Below are positions 41,644 to 50,478 of a stretch of DNA of 64,000 nt, in pieces (positions within the stretch are counted from its first letter, which is position 1; every line of letters starts with the position of its first letter). Source of the DNA: Actinokineospora terrae (GTDB lineage: Bacteria; Actinomycetota; Actinomycetes; Mycobacteriales; Pseudonocardiaceae). The notes under the pieces were generated by a model. That model was not told where the DNA came from and searched no databases. It was given only the letters and a program-made list of their open reading frames with translations. Made by a program: the position numbers and the translations under genes. The stretch lies in contig NZ_FOGI01000001.1 of assembly GCF_900111175.1 (NCBI RefSeq), positions 372,001 through 436,000 of the forward strand, given 5' to 3'.

Positions 41644-42557
41644 CCGCGGTTCATGTGGGTGCCATGAGGTTCGGCGTGGTCGTGCTGCCCGAGCACGAGT
41701 GGAAGGTCGCCGAGCAGCGCTGGCGCACCGCCGACCAGCTGGGCTTCCACCACGCCTGGACCTACGACCACCTGATGTGGCGCTGGTTCGCCGACCGCCG
41801 CTGGTACGGCGCGATCCCGACCCTCACCGCGGCCGCGACGGCCACCGACACCATCGGCCTCGGCCTGCTCGTGGCCACCCCGAACTTCCGCCACCCGGCC
41901 GCGCTGGCCAAGGACCTGGTCACCGTGGACGACGTCGCCAACGGCAGGCTCGTCTGCGGTCTGGGCGCGGGTGCTCCCGGGCACGACGCGAGCCTGCTCG
42001 GCCAGCCGCCGCTGGACCCGCGCACGCGCGCCGACCGTTTCACCGCCTTCGTCGACGTCCTGGACCGGCTACTGGTCCAAGGTGACGTGGACGAGTCCTC
42101 CGACTGGTACACCACGGCGAACGCCACGTTCCACCCCCGCGCGGGCCAGGGCGAGCGCCTGCCGTTCGCGGTGGCCGCCGCCGGGCCGAAGGGCATGGAC
42201 CTGGCCGCGCGGTTCGGCCGCTACTGGGTCACCTCCGGGCCGCCGAACGACTTCGACCCCAAGCCGCTGCGCGAGATCATGCCGGTGCTCAAGCGCCAGC
42301 AGGCCGCCGTCGACGCCGCGTGCGAGCGGGCGGACCGGGACCCGGCTTCCCTGCGCAGGCTGCTGCTGGCCGACGCGGCCGTGGGTGGCGTGACCTCGTC
42401 GGTCGCCGCGTACGAGGACGCCGCCGGTGACCTGGCCGACGCGGGTTTCACCGACCTGGTCGTGCACTGGCCACGCCCGGACCAGCCGTACCGGGGCGAC
42501 GAGCAGGTCGTCGTCGACTTCGCCGAGAAGCACCTGGCAGGTGTGGCATGCGCGTGA
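41640..42557 (+). CDS. F420-dependent LLM-class reductase (LmbY-type)
   Basis: A 305-residue luciferase-like TIM-barrel protein. RFGVVVLPEHEW at the N-terminus, HHAWTYDHL, GLGLLVATPNFRHPA and VCGLGAGAPGHD match F420-dependent reductases. In the 4-alkyl-L-proline pathway the LmbY/SibT/Orf7 enzyme reduces a double bond of the dihydropyrrole intermediate with F420H2. The start overlaps the hydroxylase stop (ATGA) and its end overlaps the PhzF-like gene by ten bases. If the product retains unsaturation, as in anthramycin-type PBDs, this step must be partial. FMN-dependent monooxygenases share the fold, so cofactor choice is family inference. Confidence 0.82.
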   Translation: MTAVHVGAMRFGVVVLPEHEWKVAEQRWRTADQLGFHHAWTYDHLMWRWFADRRWYGAIPTLTAAATATDTIGLGLLVATPNFRHPAALAKDLVTVDDVANGRLVCGLGAGAPGHDASLLGQPPLDPRTRADRFTAFVDVLDRLLVQGDVDESSDWYTTANATFHPRAGQGERLPFAVAAAGPKGMDLAARFGRYWVTSGPPNDFDPKPLREIMPVLKRQQAAVDAACERADRDPASLRRLLLADAAVGGVTSSVAAYEDAAGDLADAGFTDLVVHWPRPDQPYRGDEQVVVDFAEKHLAGVACA

Positions 42558-43363
42558 CCGAGACCCGAGTGACCACAGTGGACCTGTTCGGCGCCGCGCC
42601 CGGCCGGGGCAGCGCCCTCGACGTCCTGTTCCCCGGCGACCCGGACGAGGCCGCCCAGCACGCACGCGAGTCGCGGGCCGACGAGACCGTGCTGGTCAAC
42701 CTCTGTGACAGGGCCGAGCGGACCTTCGCCTCGCAGGTGTTCAACGCCAGCGGCGAGACGCCGTTCGCCGCGCACTCCCTCGCGGGCACCGCCGCGCACC
42801 TGGTCAGCGCGGGCAGGCTCGCGCCGGGCTCGGTGGGCCGGATCTCCGACGCCGGGTGCCAGTGGCTGTGGACCGACGGCCGCGAGGTTCGCGTGCCGTT
42901 CGACGGTCCCGCGGTGCACGAGGAGATCACCGGCGAGGTGTTCGAGCCCTACGGCGGCACCGCGATCACGGCCGGGGTCGGCAGGGCGTTCACCTTCGTC
43001 CAGGTCGAGCGGGACCCGCGGGAGTCGCCCGCCCCCGACCTGGACCTGATGTGGGCGAACAAGCGCACCGACCTCACGCTGTTCCGCTGGGACCGCGAGC
43101 GCGGCGAGGTGCTGGCCAGGGTGTTCGCCCCCGGGTTCGGCATCCCGGAGGACGCCGGGTGCCTGCCCGTCGCCGCGGCGCTGGGTGTGCTGGCCGTGGC
43201 GCTCGACGCCGAGCAGCAGGGCGCGCCGGTGATGGTCCGCCAGGTGACCGAGCGCGGCACGGAGTCCGTGTTCACCTGCGTCAGCGTGGTCGACGACAGC
43301 ACCGCGACGGTGAACGTGATCGGCCGGGTCTGGGGCGCCGCGGACAGGGGAGGGCAGCGATGA
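42548..43363 (+). CDS. PhzF-like isomerase (LmbX-type)
   Basis: A 271-residue protein of the diaminopimelate-epimerase/PhzF fold. TVDLFGAAPGRGSALDVLF matches the PhzF N-terminus (VDxFtxxPxxGNP), and FNASGETPFAAHSLAGTA carries the substrate-site motif with a Glu suited to acid-base catalysis. LmbX/SibS/Orf5 proteins of this fold isomerise the dihydropyrrole intermediate in alkylproline synthesis. It sits between the F420 reductase and the gamma-glutamyltransferase-like gene, overlapping both. Length is near the family norm of about 280 residues. Confidence 0.82.
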   Translation: MRVTETRVTTVDLFGAAPGRGSALDVLFPGDPDEAAQHARESRADETVLVNLCDRAERTFASQVFNASGETPFAAHSLAGTAAHLVSAGRLAPGSVGRISDAGCQWLWTDGREVRVPFDGPAVHEEITGEVFEPYGGTAITAGVGRAFTFVQVERDPRESPAPDLDLMWANKRTDLTLFRWDRERGEVLARVFAPGFGIPEDAGCLPVAAALGVLAVALDAEQQGAPVMVRQVTERGTESVFTCVSVVDDSTATVNVIGRVWGAADRGGQR

Positions 43364-45162
43364 CCACGCGACCGGAGATGTGGGGGAGTCGGGGCGCCAC
43401 CTCGTCGACGCACTGGCTGGCGAGCGCGGCGGGCGCGTCGATGTACGACCACGGCGGCACCGCGTTCGACGCCGCCGTCGCCGCGGGGCTGGTGCTCCAG
43501 GTGGTCGAGCCGCACCTCAACGGGCTCGGCGGCGACGTGAGCATCGTCTTCCACGACGCGGCGACCGGCACCACCCGCGCCATCTGCGGCCAGGGCCCGA
43601 TGCCCGCGACCGCCTCGATCGAGGGCTTCCAGGCACTCGGCCTGGCCACGGTCCCCGGCAGCGGGCTGCTCGCGGCCACCGTCCCGGGCGCGTTCGGCGC
43701 GTGGATGCGGCTGCTGGAGGAGCACGGCACCCTGCCGCTGCGGACGGTGCTGGAACCGGCCGTCCACTACGCGACGACCGGTGTGCCGCTGCTGCCCAAG
43801 GCGGCCGAGATGATCGCCGCCGTCCAGCCGGTCTTCGCCGAGCACTGGACTGAGTCCGGCCGCGTGTTCCTCGACCGCGACGGCCGCGCACCCCGGGCCG
43901 GGCAGCGGTGGCGCAACCCGTACCTCGCCGACACCTACCGGCGGCTGCTGGCCGAGGGCGAGGCCAACGGCCGGACCCGCGAGGGCGTGATCCGCGCGGC
44001 CTCCGACGCCTTCTACCGGGGGTTCGTCGCCGAGATCGTCGACGACTACGTCACCGGCAACGCCGTGCTCGACGCCACCGGCGACACCCACGCGGGCCTG
44101 CTCACCGGGCAGGACCTGGCGCGCTGGACCGCGGACGAGGAAGCGACGCTGACGCTGGCCTTCGGCGACCGGGTCGTGCACAAGGCGGGCCCGTGGACCC
44201 AGGGGCCGGTGTTCCTCCAGCAACTCGCGCTGCTCGACGGCATCGGCTCAACCGACTTCCTGGGCGCGGACTACGTGCACCGGATGACGGAGGTGACCAA
44301 GCTGGCCTTCGCCGACCGCGAGGCCTGGTACGGGGACCCCCGCTTCACCGACGACCTCACCCCGTGGCTGCTCGACCCCGACTACAACCGCGCCCGCGCC
44401 GCCCTGGTCGGCGACACCGCGTCCCTCGACCTGCGTCCGGGCGTCATCGCGGGTCGTCAGCCCAGGCTGCCGGACCTGCCGCTGGGCGAGCTGGAGCCGA
44501 CCGACCCGCCGTGGCTGGTGCAACTGCGCGAGGGCATCCCGGTGACCGTGCCGGTGGCGCTCCTCGCGACCCAGACCAGCGGCGACACCTGCTGCGCCAC
44601 GGCCGCCGACGACAGGGGCAACCTGGTGGCCGCCACCCCCAGCGGTGGATGGCTGAAGAGCTCGCCGGTGCTGCCGGGCCTCGGGTTCCCGCTCGGCACG
44701 CGCGGGCAGATGGCCTGGCTGGACGCGGGGCACCCCAACGCGCTGGTCGGCGGCAAGCGGCCGCGCACCACGCTGAGCCCCACGATCGTCGAACGCGGCG
44801 GCCGCGGTGAGCTGGCTTTCGGCACCCCCGGCGGCGACCAGCAGGACCAGTGGACGCTCCAGGCGTTCCTCGCGCACACCGCGTTCGGGCTCGGGCTCCA
44901 GGAGAGCGTGGAGGCCGCCGCGTTCCACAGCGACCACGTGCCGACCTCGTTCGCCCCCCGCCGCGCGGCGCCCGGGGTGATCACCGTCGAGTCCGGCGTC
45001 GGCCGGGACGTGATCACCGCGCTGGAGGCCAGGGGGCACACGGTGAAGGTCGTGCCGGACCAGACCTTGGGCAAGGTGTGTTTCTCCGCCGTGGGGACCG
45101 ACGATTCCTGTCGGGCCGCCGCCAGTCCGAATGGAAATCAGGCATACGCGATCACGCGATGA
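43360..45162 (+). CDS. Gamma-glutamyltransferase-like C-C hydrolase (LmbA-type)
   Basis: A 600-residue Ntn-hydrolase of the gamma-glutamyltransferase family. The N-terminal half has the GG and GLGGDVSIVF blocks of the large subunit. Autoprocessing is expected before Thr410 in SGDTCCAT, where ordinary GGTs have a TTH-type motif. In lincomycin and PBD pathways LmbA/SibY/Orf6 proteins cleave an oxalyl C-C bond of the diketo intermediate rather than transfer glutamate. The Cys-Cys after the nucleophile is consistent with a changed substrate pocket. It ends the coupled five-gene run (40286-45162). An ordinary glutathione-degrading enzyme is unlikely in this position. Confidence 0.83.
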   Translation: MTTRPEMWGSRGATSSTHWLASAAGASMYDHGGTAFDAAVAAGLVLQVVEPHLNGLGGDVSIVFHDAATGTTRAICGQGPMPATASIEGFQALGLATVPGSGLLAATVPGAFGAWMRLLEEHGTLPLRTVLEPAVHYATTGVPLLPKAAEMIAAVQPVFAEHWTESGRVFLDRDGRAPRAGQRWRNPYLADTYRRLLAEGEANGRTREGVIRAASDAFYRGFVAEIVDDYVTGNAVLDATGDTHAGLLTGQDLARWTADEEATLTLAFGDRVVHKAGPWTQGPVFLQQLALLDGIGSTDFLGADYVHRMTEVTKLAFADREAWYGDPRFTDDLTPWLLDPDYNRARAALVGDTASLDLRPGVIAGRQPRLPDLPLGELEPTDPPWLVQLREGIPVTVPVALLATQTSGDTCCATAADDRGNLVAATPSGGWLKSSPVLPGLGFPLGTRGQMAWLDAGHPNALVGGKRPRTTLSPTIVERGGRGELAFGTPGGDQQDQWTLQAFLAHTAFGLGLQESVEAAAFHSDHVPTSFAPRRAAPGVITVESGVGRDVITALEARGHTVKVVPDQTLGKVCFSAVGTDDSCRAAASPNGNQAYAITR

Positions 45163-45176
45163 TTGTTGACCTCGAT

Positions 45177-45205
45177 CTGACAGTTGTCTGATGGTCGCCG
45201 AGAAT
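45177..45205 (+). promoter_or_regulatory. Candidate promoter for the kynurenine-arm operon
   Basis: CTGACA (45177-45182) and GAGAAT (45200-45205) are spaced by 17 bases, about 50 bases upstream of the kynureninase start, in the only sizeable gap (92 bases) of this region. Confidence 0.4.
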
Positions 45206-45254
45206 GGATTCCGGATACCGTCAACGCAAGCCGAGATAGCGGAAGGAGGTTGCC

Positions 45255-46400
45255 ATGTCCGTGCCCGGGGAAGTGAACGGTGGGTTCGCCACCGGTGATC
45301 TCATCCACCTCAACGGCAATTCCCTCGGTCCGCCGAGGACGGACCTGCTCGACCGGCTGGGCACCGTCGTGTCCGAGCAGTGGGCGAGGGGGCAGGTGCG
45401 GGCGTGGTTCCGCGACGGGTGGCTGGATCTGCCGCGCACCGTGGGCGACAAGCTCTCGCCGCTGCTGGGTGCCGCGCCGGGCCAGGTGGTCGTCGCGGGC
45501 GACACGACCTCGACCACGCTGTTCAACGCGCTGGTCGCCGCGTGCAGGCTGCGGGACCGCCCGGTCGTGCTCGTCGAGGGCGACGCCTTCCCGACCGACC
45601 TCTACCTCGCCGCGTCCGTGGCGCGCCTGCTCGGCCGTGAACTGGTGGTCGAGTCCCGCGACGGCTTCGACGCCTACCTGGGCGAGCACGGGGACCGGGT
45701 CGCGGTCGCGCTGGCCGCGCCGGTCGACTTCCGCACCGGGCGGCGGCGCGACATCGGGTCGACCACCGCGCTGTGCCACGCGGTCGGCGCGCTGTCGGTG
45801 TGGGACCTCTGCCACGCCGCCGGTGTCCTGCCCACCAACCTGGACACCAACAACGTCGACCTGGCCATCGGCTGTGGCTACAAGTACCTCGGCGGCGGCC
45901 CGGGCGCGCCCGCGTTCCTCTACGTCGCCGAACGCTGGCAGTCCGAAGTGGACTTCCCGCTCGCTGGCTGGCACGGGCACGCGGAGCCGTTCGCCATGAC
46001 GCCGGACTTCGTCCCGGCCACCGGCATCGACCGTGGGCGCAACGGCACGCCGCCGCTGCTGAGCCTCGTCGCGCTCGACCACGCCTTGGACCCGCTCGTG
46101 GCGGTCGGCATCGACGAACTGCACCGGCGCGCCAAGGCGCTCGGAGAGGCCTTCCTGGACGCGTTGCGCCCGGACGTCGAGGTGGTCTCACCGCGCGATC
46201 CCGACCAGCGCGGCGGACATCTCGCGCTGCGCGTGCCCGACGCCGACGCCGTCGAACACGGCCTGGCGGAACGGAACGTACTCGTCGATGCCCGGCCACC
46301 CGACCTGATCCGCGTGGCGTTCGCGCCGCTGTACGTCACCCCCGAGCACGTGCGACGCGCCGCCGAGGCGATCCATAGCGTGCTCTCGCCGCCGAACTGA
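45255..46400 (+). CDS. kynU: Kynureninase
   Basis: A 381-residue fold-I PLP enzyme. LNGNSLGPPRTD at the N-terminus is a kynureninase signature; VWDLCHAAG carries the PLP-nitrogen Asp and GCGYKYLGGGPGAPAF the Schiff-base Lys210. AGGAGG lies five bases before the ATG. It hydrolyses kynurenine or 3-hydroxykynurenine to an anthranilate plus alanine. With the dioxygenase, formamidase and monooxygenase genes in this window it supplies the (3-hydroxy-)anthranilate half of a PBD. Codon use matches the cluster, and no second kynurenine pathway enzyme set is present that would suggest catabolism. Confidence 0.9.
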   Translation: MSVPGEVNGGFATGDLIHLNGNSLGPPRTDLLDRLGTVVSEQWARGQVRAWFRDGWLDLPRTVGDKLSPLLGAAPGQVVVAGDTTSTTLFNALVAACRLRDRPVVLVEGDAFPTDLYLAASVARLLGRELVVESRDGFDAYLGEHGDRVAVALAAPVDFRTGRRRDIGSTTALCHAVGALSVWDLCHAAGVLPTNLDTNNVDLAIGCGYKYLGGGPGAPAFLYVAERWQSEVDFPLAGWHGHAEPFAMTPDFVPATGIDRGRNGTPPLLSLVALDHALDPLVAVGIDELHRRAKALGEAFLDALRPDVEVVSPRDPDQRGGHLALRVPDADAVEHGLAERNVLVDARPPDLIRVAFAPLYVTPEHVRRAAEAIHSVLSPPN

Positions 46401-46418
46401 CGCCGTGGAGGTACCACC

Positions 46419-47204
46419 ATGACCCAGGCGCCGGAATACGTCGCCTATGCCCGCATGGACGAACTGCACGAACTGCAGAACCCGCGCAGTGACGCCCGCG
46501 GCGAGCTGAACTTCATCCTGCTCAGCCACGTCAAGGAACTGCTGTTCCGCGCGGTCACCGACGACCTCGACACCGCGCGGGCCGCCCTCGGGCGCGACGA
46601 TGTCCCCGACGCCTGCCTCGCGCTGGCCCGCGCCGTCCGCACCCAGCGGGTCCTGGTGTCCTGCTGGGAGTCGATGAACGGCATGTCGGCCGACGAGTTC
46701 GTGGCGTTCCGGCACGTGCTCAACGACGCGTCCGGCGTGCAGTCCTTCGCCTACCGGACGCTGGAGTTCGTGATGGGCAACCGCCCGCGCGACAAGGTCG
46801 AAGCGACCTATGTGGATGGACACCCGCTGCTGCGCGCCGAACTGGCCAAGCCCTCGCTCTACGACGCCGCTCTGGCGCACCTGGCCAGGCAGGGCTACGC
46901 GGTCCCGACCGATTGCCTGGAGGAAACTCCCGCGCGGCAGCATGAACTGAGCGCGGGCGTGGAAGGTGTCTGGTTGGAGGTGTACCGCGACCCGGCCAAG
47001 CACCACGCGGCGCACCGGCTGGGCGAGGCGCTGCTGGAGGTCGCCTACCAGTTCTCGCACTGGCGGGCCACGCACCTGCTCGTCGTGGAGCGGATGCTCG
47101 GCGGCAAGAACGGCACCGGCGGCAGCGACGGCGCGCCCTGGTTGCGCGCCATCAACGAACACCGGTTCTTTCCCGAGCTGTGGACCTTCCGCACCCAGCT
47201 CTGA
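46419..47204 (+). CDS. kynA: Tryptophan 2,3-dioxygenase
   Basis: A 261-residue heme dioxygenase. It shows the family blocks LLSHVKELLFRAV, FVAFRHVLNDASGVQSFAYRTLE, and the C-terminal HWRATHLLVVERMLG containing the probable heme-ligand His, followed by GTGGSDGAPWLR. It opens the indole ring of tryptophan to N-formylkynurenine. GTGGAGG precedes the start. It lies 18 bases behind the kynureninase gene, and the formamidase for the next step is at 51538. It fits the first step of anthranilate-half biosynthesis in sibiromycin- and anthramycin-type pathways. Confidence 0.92.
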   Translation: MTQAPEYVAYARMDELHELQNPRSDARGELNFILLSHVKELLFRAVTDDLDTARAALGRDDVPDACLALARAVRTQRVLVSCWESMNGMSADEFVAFRHVLNDASGVQSFAYRTLEFVMGNRPRDKVEATYVDGHPLLRAELAKPSLYDAALAHLARQGYAVPTDCLEETPARQHELSAGVEGVWLEVYRDPAKHHAAHRLGEALLEVAYQFSHWRATHLLVVERMLGGKNGTGGSDGAPWLRAINEHRFFPELWTFRTQL

Positions 47205-47243
47205 GCCGGAACTCAAGCGACACCGACCGAACGGGAGGGAAGG

Positions 47244-47984
47244 ATGAGGGAGCTCGGTAGGGAGATGGCGACAGGGGCCCTCCAGGACGCGCGGCGCCTG
47301 TGCGACCAAGACCAGGTGTTCACCCTGCACGGCAAGGAGTGGCACCAGCTGGCGGGTGTGGTGGGCAGCGAGTACAACACCTCCACCGGGTTGTTCGCCG
47401 AGTGGCTGCCGTACGCGGGCGCGGCGAGCATGCTGGAGATGGGCTGCGGTTGCGGGGTCGCGGCGGTGACCGGGGCGTTGGCGGGCTGCCGCGAGGTGGT
47501 CGCGGTCGACATCAACCCGCACGCCGTGGCCAGCACCAAGCTCAACGCCGAGCGCTACGGTGTGGGTGACCGGGTCGACTGCGTGGAAAGCGACCTGTTC
47601 GCGGGGCTCGAGCCGGACGCCCGGTTCGACCTGGTGTTCTGGAACTCGCCGTTCATCGACGGCGACACCGAGCGCGCGGACGGCGACTACTTCGCCGACC
47701 ACTTCTTCGACCCCGGCTACCGGCTGCACGAGCGGTTCCTCACCGAACTGCCCCAGCGGCTCACCGACAGCGGCCGAGCCTTCCTCGGTTTCAGCTCGGC
47801 GATGGGCGACGCCGACGAGGTCGCCGCGATCGCCAAGCGCAACGGCATGGACATGCGGCCATTCCGGTCGGAGAGCTTCTCGGTGCCGCGGCAGGAGATG
47901 GGCACCGCCGAGGTGTTCCAGCGCGCCGCGGACGAGCGGGGTGAGATCGTCATCGACCTCTCGCTCGTGGAACTGGTCCGATGA
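47244..47984 (+). CDS. PrmC-like class I methyltransferase
   Basis: A 246-residue methyltransferase with SAM site LEMGCGCGVAAV, VAVDINPHAV and the motif FWNSPFIDGD, which resembles the NPPY motif of enzymes that methylate nitrogen. GGGAGGGAAGG lies just before the ATG. It is followed directly, with ATGA overlap, by a sugar aminotransferase. A tempting inference is that it N-methylates the newly made amino sugar, as sibirosamine carries a methylamino group. Release-factor or ribosomal protein methylation is an alternative but would be out of place here. The exact substrate is undecided. Confidence 0.7.
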   Translation: MRELGREMATGALQDARRLCDQDQVFTLHGKEWHQLAGVVGSEYNTSTGLFAEWLPYAGAASMLEMGCGCGVAAVTGALAGCREVVAVDINPHAVASTKLNAERYGVGDRVDCVESDLFAGLEPDARFDLVFWNSPFIDGDTERADGDYFADHFFDPGYRLHERFLTELPQRLTDSGRAFLGFSSAMGDADEVAAIAKRNGMDMRPFRSESFSVPRQEMGTAEVFQRAADERGEIVIDLSLVELVR

Positions 47985-49132
47985 CCAAGGCGATGACGGA
48001 CCTGCCGCCGTTCACCGAGCCCCACGTGGCCCCGCGCCAGTGGGACTACCTCCGCGACGCGCTGGAGAACGGCAAGCTCGACGGCAACGGGCCGTACACC
48101 GAGCAGGCGGCCGCGGTGGTGCGCAGGGTCACCGCGGCCGCAGAGGTCCTCCTCACGCCCTCGTGCACGCACGCGCTGGAGATGTCGGCCATCGCGCTGG
48201 ACATCGAACCCGGCGACGAGGTGATCGTCCCCGCGTTCTCCTACGCTCCGACGGCGTGCGCGTTCGCCCTGCGTGGTGCCCATCTGGTCTATGTGGACAG
48301 TCACCCGGACACGCTCAACGTCCGCGCCGACCACATCGCCGCCGCGATCACCGAACGCACCAAGGCGATCGTGGTGCTGCACTACGCGGGCGTGCCGTGC
48401 GAGATGGACCCGATCATGGCCATCGCTCGCGAGCACGGGCTGGCCGTGGTGGAGGACTCGGCGCAGGCGTTCGGCAGCACCTACCGCGGCCGCCCGACCG
48501 GGAGCTTCGGCCGGTTCGCCGCGCTGAGCTTCCACGCCACCAAGAACGTGCACTGCGCCAAGGGCGGCGCGCTGCTGGTCAACGACCAGGCCGACACGGA
48601 CCGGGCGAAGATCATCCAGGACCGCGGCACCGACCGGCACCACTACTTCCAGGGCCTGGTCAAGGAGTACCAGTGGGTCGAGCTCGGCTCCAGCTCCATG
48701 CTCAACGAGCTGCTGGCCGCGCTGTTGGCCGCGCAGTTGGAGACTTTCGACGAGGTCCAGGCCATCCGCGGCCACTGGTGGAACACCTACGACGCGACCC
48801 TGCCCGGCTGGGCCCGCGAGCACGGGGTGGCGACGCCGCACATCCCGGCGCACACCACCCACTCCGCGCACCTGTACCACCTGGTACTGCCCACAGAGGA
48901 CTCGAAGTCCGCGCTGCTCGACCACCTGGCGGCACAGGGGCTCACGGCCACGGTCCACTACCTGGCCCTGCACGACACGCCCGCCGGACGCCGCTTCGGA
49001 CAGCCCGGCCCGGGTGGGTGCGCTGTCGCGGAAACGCTGCCGCGCAGGCTGATCCGCCTGCCGATGCACGCGGGCATGGCGGCCGACTACCAGCGCCGGG
49101 TCATCGACGCGGTCATCGACTTCCGGCCATGA
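47981..49132 (+). CDS. NDP-4-keto-6-deoxysugar aminotransferase (DegT/WecE family)
   Basis: A 383-residue fold-I PLP aminotransferase. PAFSYAPTACAFALRGA, the Asp in VVEDSAQAFGSTYRG (about residue 159) and Lys188 in SFHATKNVHCAKGG match WecE-type enzymes that aminate C4 of dTDP-4-keto-6-deoxyglucose to the galacto or gluco amine. It overlaps the methyltransferase upstream (ATGA) and lies 47 bases before a sugar C-methyltransferase. Together they suggest a 4-amino-4,6-dideoxy, 3-C-methyl sugar, that is, a sibirosamine-like unit. It is distinct from the inosose aminotransferase of the aminoglycoside region. Confidence 0.83.
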   Translation: MTKAMTDLPPFTEPHVAPRQWDYLRDALENGKLDGNGPYTEQAAAVVRRVTAAAEVLLTPSCTHALEMSAIALDIEPGDEVIVPAFSYAPTACAFALRGAHLVYVDSHPDTLNVRADHIAAAITERTKAIVVLHYAGVPCEMDPIMAIAREHGLAVVEDSAQAFGSTYRGRPTGSFGRFAALSFHATKNVHCAKGGALLVNDQADTDRAKIIQDRGTDRHHYFQGLVKEYQWVELGSSSMLNELLAALLAAQLETFDEVQAIRGHWWNTYDATLPGWAREHGVATPHIPAHTTHSAHLYHLVLPTEDSKSALLDHLAAQGLTATVHYLALHDTPAGRRFGQPGPGGCAVAETLPRRLIRLPMHAGMAADYQRRVIDAVIDFRP

Positions 49133-49179
49133 CCGCACCAGCACCACCGAACTGACCGCTGAACGGAAACGGAGAGACG

Positions 49180-50478
49180 ATGCAGCACACCCGTGTGACA
49201 CCGGTCCGATCCTGCCGGGTCTGCGGTGCCGACGACTGGCACACGTTCCTCGAACTCGGCCGGGTCCCGCTGGCGAACTCGTTCGTCACCGACGAGTCCG
49301 TCCCCGAGGAGATCTTCCCGCTGGCCCTGATGTCCTGCCGCGAGTGCAGGCTGATGTCGCTGACCCACGTGGTCGACGAGCACGACCTCTACGACCACTA
49401 CTTCTACGTCAGCTCCCCGTCGCGGCTGATCCACCGGCACATGGAGGGCCTGGCCAAGCACTACCGCGGCGCGCTCGACCTCGGGCCCGAGTCGCTGGTC
49501 GTGGAGATCGGCAGCAACAACGGCGACCAGCTGGCGAAGTTCCAGCAGCACGGCTGCCAGGTGCTGGGCATCGATCCGGCGCAGAACATCACCGCGCAGG
49601 CCCGCGACCGGGGCGTGGACACCCGCACCGACTTCTTCACCGCCGAGGTCGCCAAGACCGTGCGCGGCGACCGGGGCCGTGCCGACCTGATCATGGCCAG
49701 GCACGTGATCGCGCACATCGACGACCTGCACGACCTGGTCGCGGGCGTGCGGGAACTGCTGGCGCCGGACGGGTTCTTCGCGCTGGAGGTGCCCTACCTG
49801 GTGGAGCTGATCAACCGGCGCGCCTTCGACACCGTCTACCACGAGCACCTGTCGTACTTCCTGGTCGGCACGCTCAAGCGGCTGTTCCAGGAGTTCGACA
49901 TGCGGGTGGTCGACGTCGCCGAGTTCGACGTGCACGGCGGCTCCATCGTGGTCACCGTCGCGCACGACAGCTCGCGGCACCCGACCAACCCCGACACGGT
50001 CGACGCGCGGATCAAGGCCGAGGAGCAGGCGGGTCTCTACCGCGACGACGCCTACGACGGGTTCGCCGACATCGTCGACAACCTGCGGGCCGCGCTGCGC
50101 GCAGGCATGCTCGACCTGCGCGGCGAGGGCCTGCGGATGGCCGGGTACGGCGCCTCCGCCAAGGGCGTCACGCTGCTGACCACCAGCCAGGTCCCGCCCG
50201 GCTCGCTCGAGTTCTGCAGCGACACCACCCCGGAGAAGCAGGGCACGCTCATCCCCGGCCTCGGCATCCCGGTCGTCTCACCCGAGCAGGCCCGCGCGCA
50301 GGAGCCGGACGTGTACGTGCTGCTGGCCTGGAACTACCGCGACGAGATCCTGGCCAAGGAAGCCGACTTCCTGGAGCGCGGCGGCCGGTTCTTCGTCCCC
50401 ATCCCGCAGCCGCGGCTGGTCGGCGCCGAGGAGCTCGCCGCGTCGGCGGGCGCGGTGACGACGGGGGCCCGCCGATGA
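49180..50478 (+). CDS. NDP-hexose 3-C-methyltransferase (TylCIII family)
   Basis: A 432-residue three-domain sugar C-methyltransferase. The N-terminal zinc finger is CRVCG plus CRECR. The SAM domain has VVEIGSNNGDQLAKFQQHG and IDPAQN, followed by VYHEHLSYFLV, the family's catalytic Tyr-His-Glu block. The C-terminal Rossmann-like domain carries YGASAKGVTLL. These enzymes add a methyl to C3 of NDP-4-keto-6-deoxysugars. GGAGA lies upstream of the ATG. Its stop overlaps the next methyltransferase start (ATGA). A branched 3-C-methyl sugar fits sibirosamine. Confidence 0.87.
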   Translation: MQHTRVTPVRSCRVCGADDWHTFLELGRVPLANSFVTDESVPEEIFPLALMSCRECRLMSLTHVVDEHDLYDHYFYVSSPSRLIHRHMEGLAKHYRGALDLGPESLVVEIGSNNGDQLAKFQQHGCQVLGIDPAQNITAQARDRGVDTRTDFFTAEVAKTVRGDRGRADLIMARHVIAHIDDLHDLVAGVRELLAPDGFFALEVPYLVELINRRAFDTVYHEHLSYFLVGTLKRLFQEFDMRVVDVAEFDVHGGSIVVTVAHDSSRHPTNPDTVDARIKAEEQAGLYRDDAYDGFADIVDNLRAALRAGMLDLRGEGLRMAGYGASAKGVTLLTTSQVPPGSLEFCSDTTPEKQGTLIPGLGIPVVSPEQARAQEPDVYVLLAWNYRDEILAKEADFLERGGRFFVPIPQPRLVGAEELAASAGAVTTGARR

